Below the pieces are notes generated by a model. That model worked only from the letters and a program-made list of their open reading frames with translations, searched no databases and was not told the DNA's origin. The position numbers were made by a program, and so were the translations under genes. From an uncultured Oscillospiraceae bacterium (GTDB lineage: Bacteria; Bacillota; Clostridia; Oscillospirales; Acutalibacteraceae), in contig UQFO01000001.1 of NCBI GenBank assembly GCA_900540275.1, positions 1 to 64,000 of the forward strand: 64,000 nucleotides of DNA. Direction: 5' to 3'. Numbering within the stretch: position 1 is the stretch's first letter; each line of letters opens with the position of its first letter. Of the stretch, positions 32,490 to 40,162 are shown one piece after another.

Positions 32490-32711
32490 ATGATGTGCCG
32501 CCTTACGGCGAAATGATGGATTGCTTTGCAAAATGATGTGCCGTCGCTTCGCTGCGGCATGATGTAATGTTTGCCCCTATGTCCCGCGGGACACATCATT
32601 GCCCGAATGGGCAACATCATTCAAAAAAGCCTGTTTCCAGAGTAGTAAACTCTTTTCCCTTCTTACAGCCCTATATGTATTGTAATCCTACAGCCTTTTT
32701 TAAGAAAACAG
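32394..32711. repeat. 17/18-bp direct repeat flanking the hairpin array
   Basis: CCTTTTTAAGAAAACAG at 32394-32410 and CCTTTTTTAAGAAAACAG at 32694-32711 differ by one T. They bracket the hairpin array, and the second copy abuts the yceD promoter. Confidence 0.6.
32490..32620. repeat. Array of hairpins separated by ATGATGT / ACATCAT
   Basis: ATGATGT at 32490, 32533 and 32559 (plus the variant ATGATGG at 32513) alternates with short palindromes: GCCG/CGGC, TTTGCAAA, GCCG...CGGC. The strand sense then flips: after GTCCCGCGGGAC (32581-32592) come ACATCAT at 32593 and 32614, framing TTGCCC/GGGCAA. It is therefore an overall inverted, palindrome-rich element, probably a non-coding repeat family. 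Confidence 0.7.
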
Positions 32712-32721
32712 CGGAATCCTA

Positions 32722-32750
32722 TTGACAAACAAACGCCCCAACGATATAAT
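32722..32750 (+). promoter_or_regulatory. Consensus promoter of yceD-rpmF
   Basis: TTGACA (32722-32727), 17-base spacer, TATAAT (32745-32750): a full sigma-A consensus, as expected for a ribosomal protein operon. Confidence 0.88.
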
Positions 32751-32805
32751 ATTAACCAGTGTTTTAGGATACCGCAATTTTGTTCTGCTTAAAAAGAGGT
32801 GCGAC

Positions 32806-33300
32806 ATGCTTCTTGATTTAAAAGAGGTCTTTCTAACAGAAGGCGCAAATAAGGAAGTTGACGGCACGCTCGATTTGAGCAAAATAATATTGGATGGAAC
32901 CAGTCCCGTGCCCGAACCTGTGAGGCTCAGGGCGCAGGCGCAAAACAGAGCGGGGATTGTCAGGCTGCGCATAAGCGCCGCTTTTGTATACCGGCGTCCC
33001 TGTGACCGCTGTGCGGCCGATACGGCACGCGATATGTCTTTCCAGTTTGAGCATACGCTTGTCGTTTCCCTAAGCGGCAGCAGCAGCGACGATTATGTTG
33101 AAACGCCCGATTACAAGCTCGACCTGGACGAGCTTGCGACAGCCGATATTCTGCTGGAGCTTCCGTCGAAGCATCTGTGCAAGCCCGATTGCAAGGGGCT
33201 GTGCCCGGACTGCGGGGCGGATCTCAACGAAACAGCGTGTGATTGCGGCAAACACAGGATTGACCCTCGTTTAGAGGCGCTCAAAGACTTGATGAATTAG
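32806..33300 (+). CDS. yceD: YceD/DUF177-family protein
   Basis: 164 residues from the ATG at 32806 (AAGAGGTG upstream). Cysteine pairs RRPCDRC (about residues 66-72) and CKPDCKGLCPDCG (about 125-137) with ELPSKHLC before them are the hallmarks of DUF177. The family is linked to large-ribosomal-subunit/23S rRNA maturation and nearly always precedes rpmF, as here. Function in this organism is inferred from that conserved pairing. Confidence 0.9.
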   Translation: MLLDLKEVFLTEGANKEVDGTLDLSKIILDGTSPVPEPVRLRAQAQNRAGIVRLRISAAFVYRRPCDRCAADTARDMSFQFEHTLVVSLSGSSSDDYVETPDYKLDLDELATADILLELPSKHLCKPDCKGLCPDCGADLNETACDCGKHRIDPRLEALKDLMN

Positions 33301-33348
33301 AATACGCACCATGTATTCCCCATAGTATTGTACAAGGAGGTGCCGGTC

Positions 33349-33531
33349 ATGGCAGTACCGAAGAGGAAAACCTCAAGCGCAAGACAGAATAAAAGACGTT
33401 CCAATGTTTGGAAGATTTCAGCTCCCGCGCTGATGAAGTGCCCGAACTGCGGCGAGTATAAGACGGCTCACAGAGTCTGCTCGAACTGCGGTTTCTACAA
33501 CGGCAGGGAAGTTATTAAAAAGGAAGCATAA
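33349..33531 (+). CDS. rpmF: Ribosomal protein L32 (bL32)
   Basis: 60 residues from the ATG at 33349 (AAGGAGG upstream); the open frame further 5' is not used. Start MAVPKRKTSSARQNKRRSN and the zinc motif CPNCGEYKTAHRVCSNCG are diagnostic for the zinc-binding form of bL32. It follows yceD. The usual plsX neighbour is absent. Confidence 0.97.
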   Translation: MAVPKRKTSSARQNKRRSNVWKISAPALMKCPNCGEYKTAHRVCSNCGFYNGREVIKKEA

Positions 33532-33552
33532 TTTCTTTGAATTTTCCCGAAG

Positions 33553-33587
33553 ATAGAGGAGGAGCTGATCCTTCTCTATTTTTTTTC
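33553..33587 (+). terminator. Terminator after rpmF
   Basis: ATAGAG and AGGA pair with TCCT and CTCTAT (one wobble) around a GCTGA loop, followed by eight Ts. It lies about 20 bases past the rpmF stop. Confidence 0.85.
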
Positions 33588-33594
33588 GGCTGAG

Positions 33595-34923
33595 GTGGTC
33601 AGGTTGGCGGTTATCATACAATCGGTTACGAAAGGCAGCGCGGCGGCGCGGCAGGGTATCCTGCCGGGCGAAACTTTGCTGTCCATCAATGGAAACGATA
33701 TTATGGACGTGCTAGATTACCGCTTTTACCAGACGAACCGTGAGCTTATGCTGGAGCTTCAGGGAACAGACGGAAAAACGCGTGCCATCCCGATTAAAAA
33801 ACGTGAATATGAGGAAATCGGCCTAACCTTTGAGACATATCTCATGGACAAGCAGCAATCCTGCAAAAACCAGTGTATTTTCTGCTTTGTTGACCAGCTG
33901 CCGAAGGGGATGCGTAAATCTCTTTATTTTAAGGACGACGATTCCCGCCTTTCCTTCCTGTTTGGCAATTACATTACGCTTACGAATTTAAGCGAGCACG
34001 AAATTGAGCGTATTATCAAGATGCACATCAGCCCGATTAACGTATCTGTCCATACCACCAATCCGGAATTGCGCGTGAAGATGATGAAAAACCGCTTTGC
34101 CGGCAGCGCGCTTTCCATTATGCAGCGCTTGGCCCGGGCGGGCATCAAGCTCAACTGCCAGATTGTATCCTGTCCCGGAATAAACGACGGGGAGGAGCTT
34201 CTGCGCAGCCTTACGGATATGGAGGCGCTGTACCCGTCGGTCGAGTGTATCGCGGTTGTCCCCGTTGGACTGACGCGATACCGCGAGGGGCTGTACCCGC
34301 TTATCCCTTATACCAGGGAAACAGCGGCGCAGACGCTCGCGCTTATCGAACAGTTTGGCGACAGGTGCGTGAAGGAGCACGGAAGCCGCATCGTGTTTGC
34401 AGCCGATGAGTTTTATTTAAAGGCGGGCAGGGAGATTCCGCCGGCCGAATTTTACGAGGATTTTGACCAGCTGGAAAACGGTGTGGGGCTGCTCGCGCTT
34501 ATGAAGGACGAGTTGGAAGGCGCGCTCTCACTTGAGCAGGGCGATAAAACGCTCAAACGTAAGGTTACGGTTGCAAGCGGGACTTCGGCCGCGCCGTTTT
34601 TGCGTGCATTATTGTCCCAAATGCGTGATAAATACCCCGGCGTATTTATTGAGGTCGTGGGTATCCGCAACGACTTTTTCGGCGGTGGCGTCAATGTCAG
34701 CGGGCTTGTGACAGGCGGCGACCTGATTGCACAGCTCAAAGGCAGGGATTTGGGCGACGCGCTGCTGATACCAAGCGTCATGCTCAGGCGTGAGGGAGAC
34801 ATTTTCCTCGACGACGTATCCACACAGGAAGCAGAGCAGGCGCTCGCTGTTAAGCTGACCCCGGTACCAAACGACGGGGAAGCCCTGTTCCGTGCGATTT
34901 TAGGAAGAAAAAAGGAGGAGTGA
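33595..34923 (+). CDS. DUF512/TIGR03279-type radical-SAM-like protein with PDZ domain
   Basis: 442 residues; GTG at 33595 or TTG at 33604 may be the start. N-terminal PDZ-like domain (about 1-65: GSAAARQGILPGETLLSING). The motif CKNQCIFCFVDQLPKGMR (Cys at about 90, 94, 97) is a CxxxCxxC radical-SAM cluster site, and the C-terminal half contains the DUF512 domain (about 300-430, DFFGGGVNVSGLVTGGD). Chemistry is unknown. The gene commonly sits beside der in Clostridia, as here (4-base gap). Confidence 0.9.
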   Translation: MVRLAVIIQSVTKGSAAARQGILPGETLLSINGNDIMDVLDYRFYQTNRELMLELQGTDGKTRAIPIKKREYEEIGLTFETYLMDKQQSCKNQCIFCFVDQLPKGMRKSLYFKDDDSRLSFLFGNYITLTNLSEHEIERIIKMHISPINVSVHTTNPELRVKMMKNRFAGSALSIMQRLARAGIKLNCQIVSCPGINDGEELLRSLTDMEALYPSVECIAVVPVGLTRYREGLYPLIPYTRETAAQTLALIEQFGDRCVKEHGSRIVFAADEFYLKAGREIPPAEFYEDFDQLENGVGLLALMKDELEGALSLEQGDKTLKRKVTVASGTSAAPFLRALLSQMRDKYPGVFIEVVGIRNDFFGGGVNVSGLVTGGDLIAQLKGRDLGDALLIPSVMLRREGDIFLDDVSTQEAEQALAVKLTPVPNDGEALFRAILGRKKEE

Positions 34924-34926
34924 CTT

Positions 34927-36249
34927 ATGGCAAGACCGGTAATTGCGATTGTAGGCAGGCCAAACGTGGGAAAATCCACGCTTTTCAATAAGCTGACAGG
35001 CAGGCGTATTTCCATTGTGGACGACACACCCGGAGTTACGCGCGACAGAATTTTCGGAGAGGTAGAGTGGCAGAACCGTACGGCTACGCTCGTCGATACG
35101 GGCGGAATCGAACCGTATTCGGACGACATCATCCTTTCCCAGATGCGTACACAGGCGCAGCTTGCCATCGACGCGGCTGATGTGATTATCCTTGTCACTG
35201 ATGTAAGGGCGGGGCTTGTCGCGACCGATATGGAGGTCGCGTCCATGCTGCAAAAGAGCGGCAGGCCGGTTGTGCTCTGCGTCAACAAGTGCGACAGGGT
35301 GGGCGAGCCTGACGCGGATTTTTATGAGTTTTACAACCTCGGCCTTGGCGACCCAATCCAGGTTTCCTCCGTTCACGGCCATGGCACGGGCGATTTACTC
35401 GAAGTGGTGTTTTCCCACCTGCCGGAACAGGCGGGCGACGAAGAGGACGGCGAAATCATAAGCGTCGCCGTTATCGGCAGGCCGAATGTTGGAAAATCCT
35501 CATTGGTCAATAAGATAGTGGGAGAGAACCGCTGTATCGTTTCCGATGTGGCGGGTACGACGAGAGATTCCATCGATACGGAGGTGGAAAACCAGTACGG
35601 CCGTTTTATCCTGACCGATACGGCGGGGCTCAGGCGCAAAAACAAGGTGGACGACGCGATTGAAAAATACAGTGTTATCCGCGCGAAAATGGCGATTGAC
35701 CGCAGCGACGTTTGTGTTATAATGATAAATGCGGTCGACGGCTTTACCGACCAGGACTCCAAAATAGCCGGCCTTGCGCACGAGGCGGGCAAGGCGTGCA
35801 TTATTGCTGTCAACAAATGGGACGCTGTGGAAAAGAACGATAAAACGATGAACGAGTACCGTAAAAAGCTCGAAACCGATTTTTCGTTTATGTCCTACGC
35901 GCCGATGGTTTTTATTTCGGCCAAAACAGGGCAGCGGCTCGACCGGCTTTTTGAGATGATTAAGCATACGGCAAACTCGAACGCTATGCGCATCAAGACC
36001 GGTTTGTTAAACGACCTGCTCGCTCAGGCGACCGCCAGGGTGCAGCCGCCGTCCGATAAGGGGAAGCGCCTGAAAATTTTTTACATGACGCAGGCGTCCA
36101 CAAAGCCGCCTACATTTGTTTGCTTTGTCAATTCCGCCGAGCTGTTCCATTTTTCCTATCAGCGGTATCTGGAAAACCGTATCCGGGAAACCTTTGAGCT
36201 GCAGGGTACGCCTGTGCGCTTTGTCATAAGGGAACGCGGCGACAAATAA
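34927..36249 (+). CDS. der: GTPase Der (EngA), ribosome assembly
   Basis: 440 residues with two GTPase domains: G1 GRPNVGKSTL near residue 8 and GRPNVGKSSL near 187, DTGG and DTAGLRRK G3 motifs, NKCD and NKWD G4 motifs, and a C-terminal KH-like domain. Der acts in maturation of the 50S subunit and is essential in most bacteria. AGGAGTG precedes the ATG. The next gene, plsY, follows after 38 bases. Confidence 0.98.
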   Translation: MARPVIAIVGRPNVGKSTLFNKLTGRRISIVDDTPGVTRDRIFGEVEWQNRTATLVDTGGIEPYSDDIILSQMRTQAQLAIDAADVIILVTDVRAGLVATDMEVASMLQKSGRPVVLCVNKCDRVGEPDADFYEFYNLGLGDPIQVSSVHGHGTGDLLEVVFSHLPEQAGDEEDGEIISVAVIGRPNVGKSSLVNKIVGENRCIVSDVAGTTRDSIDTEVENQYGRFILTDTAGLRRKNKVDDAIEKYSVIRAKMAIDRSDVCVIMINAVDGFTDQDSKIAGLAHEAGKACIIAVNKWDAVEKNDKTMNEYRKKLETDFSFMSYAPMVFISAKTGQRLDRLFEMIKHTANSNAMRIKTGLLNDLLAQATARVQPPSDKGKRLKIFYMTQASTKPPTFVCFVNSAELFHFSYQRYLENRIRETFELQGTPVRFVIRERGDK

Positions 36250-36287
36250 ATATAGATAACCTTTTATTTTGAAAGGAATGGTACGAT

Positions 36288-37022
36288 ATGGCTGATACGG
36301 TTCTTTCCGTGCTGTCAGGCAGCTGGCTGCAAATCCTCTCAACAATGCTTGTCGCTTATCTGCTTGGAAGCATCAGCTTTTCCATCATTATTACAAAAAA
36401 GGTGGCCCAAAACGCGGATATCCGCAAAATGGGCAGCGGAAACGCGGGCTTTACGAACGTGCTGCGTTCGGTGGGCAAGGGCCCTGCGGTATTTACGATT
36501 GTATTCGACTTTTTAAAGGGTGTGCTTGCGGTAGCGCTCGGCGGGCTGATTTTTTCCACGATTGTGCAGAACGCGGCGCCAGCGGAGGAGCTGGTCAGCT
36601 ACGGGAAATATATTGCCGGCTTCTGCTGTATCCTCGGCCATATGTTTCCGGTGTACTTTGGATTTAAGGGCGGAAAGGGCGTCGTTACAGCGGCCGCGCT
36701 GATGCTTGTAGCCGACTGGCGCGTATTTTTAGCGGTAATCGCCGTATTCCTGATTGTCTTCCTGATTACGAAGATTATCTCTGAGGCTTCGCTTGTAAGC
36801 GCGGTTTTTTACCCGATTTTCACCTTCTGCTTTACTTATTTTCTGGACTATTTACCAAGTCTTGAAACTGCGCAGCCGCGTACCATACTTTATGTCATAT
36901 TCGGTACGGCTTTTTCGTTCGGCGTAGGGCTGGTCGTATTTATTAAACATAGGGAAAACATCAAGCGTATTATAAATGGGACAGAAAAGAAAATCACGGC
37001 AAAGTCTAAAAAAGAAAATTAA
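36288..37022 (+). CDS. plsY: Glycerol-3-phosphate acyltransferase PlsY
   Basis: 244 residues; about 40 longer than many PlsY, with a Lys-rich tail. Membrane protein with the three PlsY motifs: LLGSISFS, GSGNAGFTNVLRSVGK and GHMFPVYFGFKGGKGVVT. It transfers acyl groups from acyl-phosphate to glycerol 3-phosphate, the first step of phospholipid synthesis. Follows der in an apparent operon, ending at a strong shared terminator. Confidence 0.96.
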   Translation: MADTVLSVLSGSWLQILSTMLVAYLLGSISFSIIITKKVAQNADIRKMGSGNAGFTNVLRSVGKGPAVFTIVFDFLKGVLAVALGGLIFSTIVQNAAPAEELVSYGKYIAGFCCILGHMFPVYFGFKGGKGVVTAAALMLVADWRVFLAVIAVFLIVFLITKIISEASLVSAVFYPIFTFCFTYFLDYLPSLETAQPRTILYVIFGTAFSFGVGLVVFIKHRENIKRIINGTEKKITAKSKKEN

Positions 37023-37038
37023 GTTACAATTTTTAATA

Positions 37039-37073
37039 AAAAGGGCGGGGCATAAAATGTGCCCCGCCCTTTT
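37039..37073. terminator. Bidirectional terminator between plsY and the convergent membrane gene
   Basis: AAAAGGGCGGGGCA (37039-37052) pairs perfectly with TGCCCCGCCCTTTT (37060-37073). A and T tracts on both sides make it effective in both directions. Confidence 0.92.
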
Positions 37074-37085
37074 AGGATATAAAGT

Positions 37086-38906
37086 TTATTTCATTTCATA
37101 AAGCTGCATATTGCCAGAGGACTTAACCAGCTCATAATCGGTCCCAATAAAAGTTTTCAGCCCGTCTTTATTGCTGGCTACGTCAACGGAGGAAACGAGG
37201 AGATACTGCGTTTTCTTTGTTGCGCCATACAGGTTCGGGTAATTGTAAAGGTTCTTAAAATCATACATGTGTGGGACAAAGAACCCGTTAGCTGTTATCT
37301 CGGCATCCTTTGGAAGCTCCGCGATTAACTCGTTATACCCTTTTACAGCCGTCCTGTTGGCGGCCTCGTAGGAGAGAAAGGTCTTCATGCGCGGTACGGT
37401 CAGAGAGAACGTCATTACAACGCACAGGGCGGCAGAAAGAACAACGATAGTCTGGCGCTTTTCACGTTTCATCCCGGCAACAGCTAAGGCGGCCATTACA
37501 ATAACCAGAGCGGCTGCGCCAAAGGTGTACTGGAAGTCAATATCATACTGATACTGCCAGTTAGACATCAAATCCACAACAAGCATGGGAATGAAAAGCA
37601 GCAGGATTGATTTTTTGCGGTTCATAAAGGGGGCAAACGCAACAGGCAGCAGCATCCAAACAATGAACATGATTTTGTCTGCAGTAAACACCTGTGATAT
37701 AAAGTAACCAAAGTTGAAAAAGCAGGTTTGCACCACGGAAAGGAACCCGCTGCCGCCCTGTGGGATATAATTTTCAAGACGGCCTAACATGACGCCTTCC
37801 CCAAGTACATTGAACGCGGAAACCATGCTGGCGGCAAACACAAAATAAAATGCGCCCGCGACCAGCATAACAGCCCCCTTCCAATATTCCTTGCGTGAAA
37901 ACAGCAGATATAGGGCGAGCGCCGCTATGTAAATCGCGGCGTCTTCCTTGACCATCAGCGTCAGCGCCGCAAAAACAAACATCAGAGCGGTACGCTTAGC
38001 GAGCATGAAGTAGACGGTCCAGAGGAGAAGGACAGTTAAAAACTTGTTTTCGTGGAAATCGTAGAGGCAGCCGTTTGCAAGGCTCGGAAAGAGCAGATAG
38101 ATAAAAGAGAACATTACGGTCATATTTTTGGATAAGCCCAGCTTTTTACAGATTAATACGACCGCAAAAACGCCGCCTGCGACAGCCGCCGCCTGAAGGA
38201 CAAGCAGGGTTTCGGGACGGGGGACAATCATATAGAAGGGGAGAAGTACATAATAGATAGGCGAAAAATGGACGCCAAAATGGGACATCAGCACATTTCG
38301 CTCTACGGTGGTATCCGGCATTCCGGTTGTACGCATGTTTTCAAACATCTGCGTAAAAATACCAAAATCAAAGGTATGCGCTACATATGCCTGATAGCGC
38401 GCGATACAAACCGCGGCCACGATTGCCGTAAAAGCGGCCGCGCCCACGCCCGCGAAAATCCAAACGGATTTTTTTGAAAGCCTGATGTTTTGCAAGCCGA
38501 TTTTATCGCCCTTCATCACCCAGGCGACAATTAAAAACAGTACAAACGCAATGCCGATGTTAAAGTAAATGTTGTCTGCGTTATAAAAAGCAAGCGTGCC
38601 GCCGTAAAGCACGGAAAAAGCCAGCAGTGCCGCGGGCGTAACCTGTTTGCTCCTGACGGCCTGGGATATAAAGAGCAGGAGCGCGAAAATAAGAATCAGC
38701 GTAATCAGGAAAGCCGGCTGCGACAGGGCTCCTGAAAACGTAAGTTCAGTAAATGGCTGGCCGCCCGACATAAAGAGGCTTAACGCGCTTGCGCCGCAAA
38801 AAGCCGCCGCAAACGCGGCAAAAATATATTCGGCTGGCTGGTACTCTAAAAAGCGCCGAAATACGTCCTGTTCTTTTCCCTTCCCTTTAGGGGAGTTGTT
38901 TTCCAT
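37086..38906 (-). CDS. DUF2079-type polytopic membrane protein
   Basis: 606 residues from the ATG at 38906 (AAAGGA 9 bases upstream). At least twelve hydrophobic helices, with a GT-C-glycosyltransferase-like layout. The motif THTFDFGIFTQMFENMRTTG and the VLMSHFGVHFSPIYYVLLP stretch are typical for DUF2079 (PF09852). A glycosyl- or lipid-linked transferase role is possible but unproven. Single gene between convergent and divergent neighbours. Confidence 0.88.
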   Translation of the reverse strand: MENNSPKGKGKEQDVFRRFLEYQPAEYIFAAFAAAFCGASALSLFMSGGQPFTELTFSGALSQPAFLITLILIFALLLFISQAVRSKQVTPAALLAFSVLYGGTLAFYNADNIYFNIGIAFVLFLIVAWVMKGDKIGLQNIRLSKKSVWIFAGVGAAAFTAIVAAVCIARYQAYVAHTFDFGIFTQMFENMRTTGMPDTTVERNVLMSHFGVHFSPIYYVLLPFYMIVPRPETLLVLQAAAVAGGVFAVVLICKKLGLSKNMTVMFSFIYLLFPSLANGCLYDFHENKFLTVLLLWTVYFMLAKRTALMFVFAALTLMVKEDAAIYIAALALYLLFSRKEYWKGAVMLVAGAFYFVFAASMVSAFNVLGEGVMLGRLENYIPQGGSGFLSVVQTCFFNFGYFISQVFTADKIMFIVWMLLPVAFAPFMNRKKSILLLFIPMLVVDLMSNWQYQYDIDFQYTFGAAALVIVMAALAVAGMKREKRQTIVVLSAALCVVMTFSLTVPRMKTFLSYEAANRTAVKGYNELIAELPKDAEITANGFFVPHMYDFKNLYNYPNLYGATKKTQYLLVSSVDVASNKDGLKTFIGTDYELVKSSGNMQLYEMK

Positions 38907-39097
38907 ACGGTTCATTCCTTTCCATTCATCCTTTTTATTTTACTGCCGATTACTGCCGAACAAGCAAAAAAATATACAATTAGTAATTAATATACAAACT
39001 GTAAAAAACATCTCTTGTAAATGCAGTGCGGCCGACAGTATTTCTGCTCTGTTTTTATACAGTATACCATGATAAGGCAATAGTGACAATAAAAACC

Positions 39098-39126
39098 TTT
39101 ACGAACCTTTTTTCCTGTGTTAAAAT
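39098..39126 (+). promoter_or_regulatory. Promoter of the HIT-protein gene
   Basis: TTTACG (39098-39103), 17-base spacer, TAAAAT (39121-39126), 37 bases before the start codon. Confidence 0.6.
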
Positions 39127-39163
39127 AAAGATGGCAGCCTGAGGAAGAAAGGATTGATAATAA

Positions 39164-39502
39164 ATGGATTGCGTGTTTTGTAAAATTGTAGATGGGGAGA
39201 TTCCTTCCAAAAAGGTATATGAGGACGGCCAGATTCTTGCTATTTATGACCTGGAGCCGCAGGCGCCGGTGCATGTCCTGTTTATCCCAAAGGAGCATAT
39301 AGGAAGCGCCGACGACTTGACGGAAGAAAACACCCGGGTTATTTCGCATATTTATGCAGTTATCCCTAAAATCGCAAAGGAGCTGGGGCTTGAAAACGGC
39401 TACCGTATTGTAAATAACTGCGGAGAAGACGGCGGGCAGACCGTGCATCACCTGCATTTCCATCTGCTCGGCGGTAAAAAGCTCAATACCAGGATGGTAT
39501 GA
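39164..39502 (+). CDS. HIT-family (HinT-like) nucleotide hydrolase
   Basis: 112 residues. The histidine triad HHLHFHLLGG (about residues 96-105) is complete, and the N-terminus CVFCKIVDGEIPSKKVYED with its CxxC is typical of bacterial HinT. The family hydrolyses AMP-linked phosphoramidates. The preceding GAAGAAAGG is a fair ribosome site. The next gene follows after 28 bases. Confidence 0.95.
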   Translation: MDCVFCKIVDGEIPSKKVYEDGQILAIYDLEPQAPVHVLFIPKEHIGSADDLTEENTRVISHIYAVIPKIAKELGLENGYRIVNNCGEDGGQTVHHLHFHLLGGKKLNTRMV

Positions 39503-39530
39503 CTGAAATAAAAAGGATGGCTTTAAAGGT

Positions 39531-40076
39531 ATGGATGGGTATTATAAAATGAAAATTGCCGGGTGTGAGCGCAGCTTAAAGCTCTGCCCTGTCAATGAAA
39601 ACATGAGCATAGCCGCTTTTATTATGTTCGGCGATGTGGAAATCACGGAGAAAACGGCCGAAGCGCTTCTTAAGCGCTGCCCGGCGCACGATATAATCCT
39701 GACGGCGGAGGCCAAGGGGATTCCGCTTGCCTATGAGATGGCGCGGCAGGAAAAAGGCCGCTATGTGGCTGCGCGCAAGGGTTTAAAGCTTTATATGACG
39801 AATTCGGTTTCTGTTCCGGTCAAAACAATCACGACGGAAAACGTCCAGCAGCTTTACCTCTCGGGCGAGGACGCGCGGCAGCTTGAAAATAAGCGTGTGC
39901 TCATTGTTGACGACGTGATAAGCACGGGCGAGGCGGTAAACGCGCTGGAGCGCCTAGTGGAAATGGCGGGCGGACAAATCGCAGGTAAAGCCTGTGTGCT
40001 TGCTGAGGGGGACGCGGCAAAACGAAGCGATATTGTTTTTCTGGAACCGCTTCCGCTTTTCTTTCAAAATCAATAG
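39531..40076 (+). CDS. Phosphoribosyltransferase (adenine-PRT-like)
   Basis: 181 residues. The PRPP-binding motif VLIVDDVISTGEAV (about residues 124-137) and the earlier ILTAEAKGIPLAYEMA segment are those of adenine/xanthine-type phosphoribosyltransferases. The substrate base cannot be read from the sequence. It is close behind the HIT gene (both nucleotide-related) and about 86 bases before comEC. The ATG at 39531 has AAAGG shortly upstream; ATG at 39549 is an alternative. Confidence 0.88.
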   Translation: MDGYYKMKIAGCERSLKLCPVNENMSIAAFIMFGDVEITEKTAEALLKRCPAHDIILTAEAKGIPLAYEMARQEKGRYVAARKGLKLYMTNSVSVPVKTITTENVQQLYLSGEDARQLENKRVLIVDDVISTGEAVNALERLVEMAGGQIAGKACVLAEGDAAKRSDIVFLEPLPLFFQNQ

Positions 40077-40162
40077 AAGACAGCCGTGGCGGAATGTGAA
40101 TTTCGTACACGGCGAGGGGCGGGAGCTATCCCGCCTCTTTTATATTTAGAGGGGGGATAGGA

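Noticed and set aside
32490..32620. Possible CRISPR array
   Set aside because: The recurring unit is only 7 bases, spacing is irregular, the pieces between are palindromes and the orientation flips. No cas gene is nearby.
34452..35288. Antisense frame spanning the end of the DUF512 gene and the start of der
   Set aside because: It crosses two real genes on the other strand and encodes a Ser/Pro-rich sequence typical of shadows.
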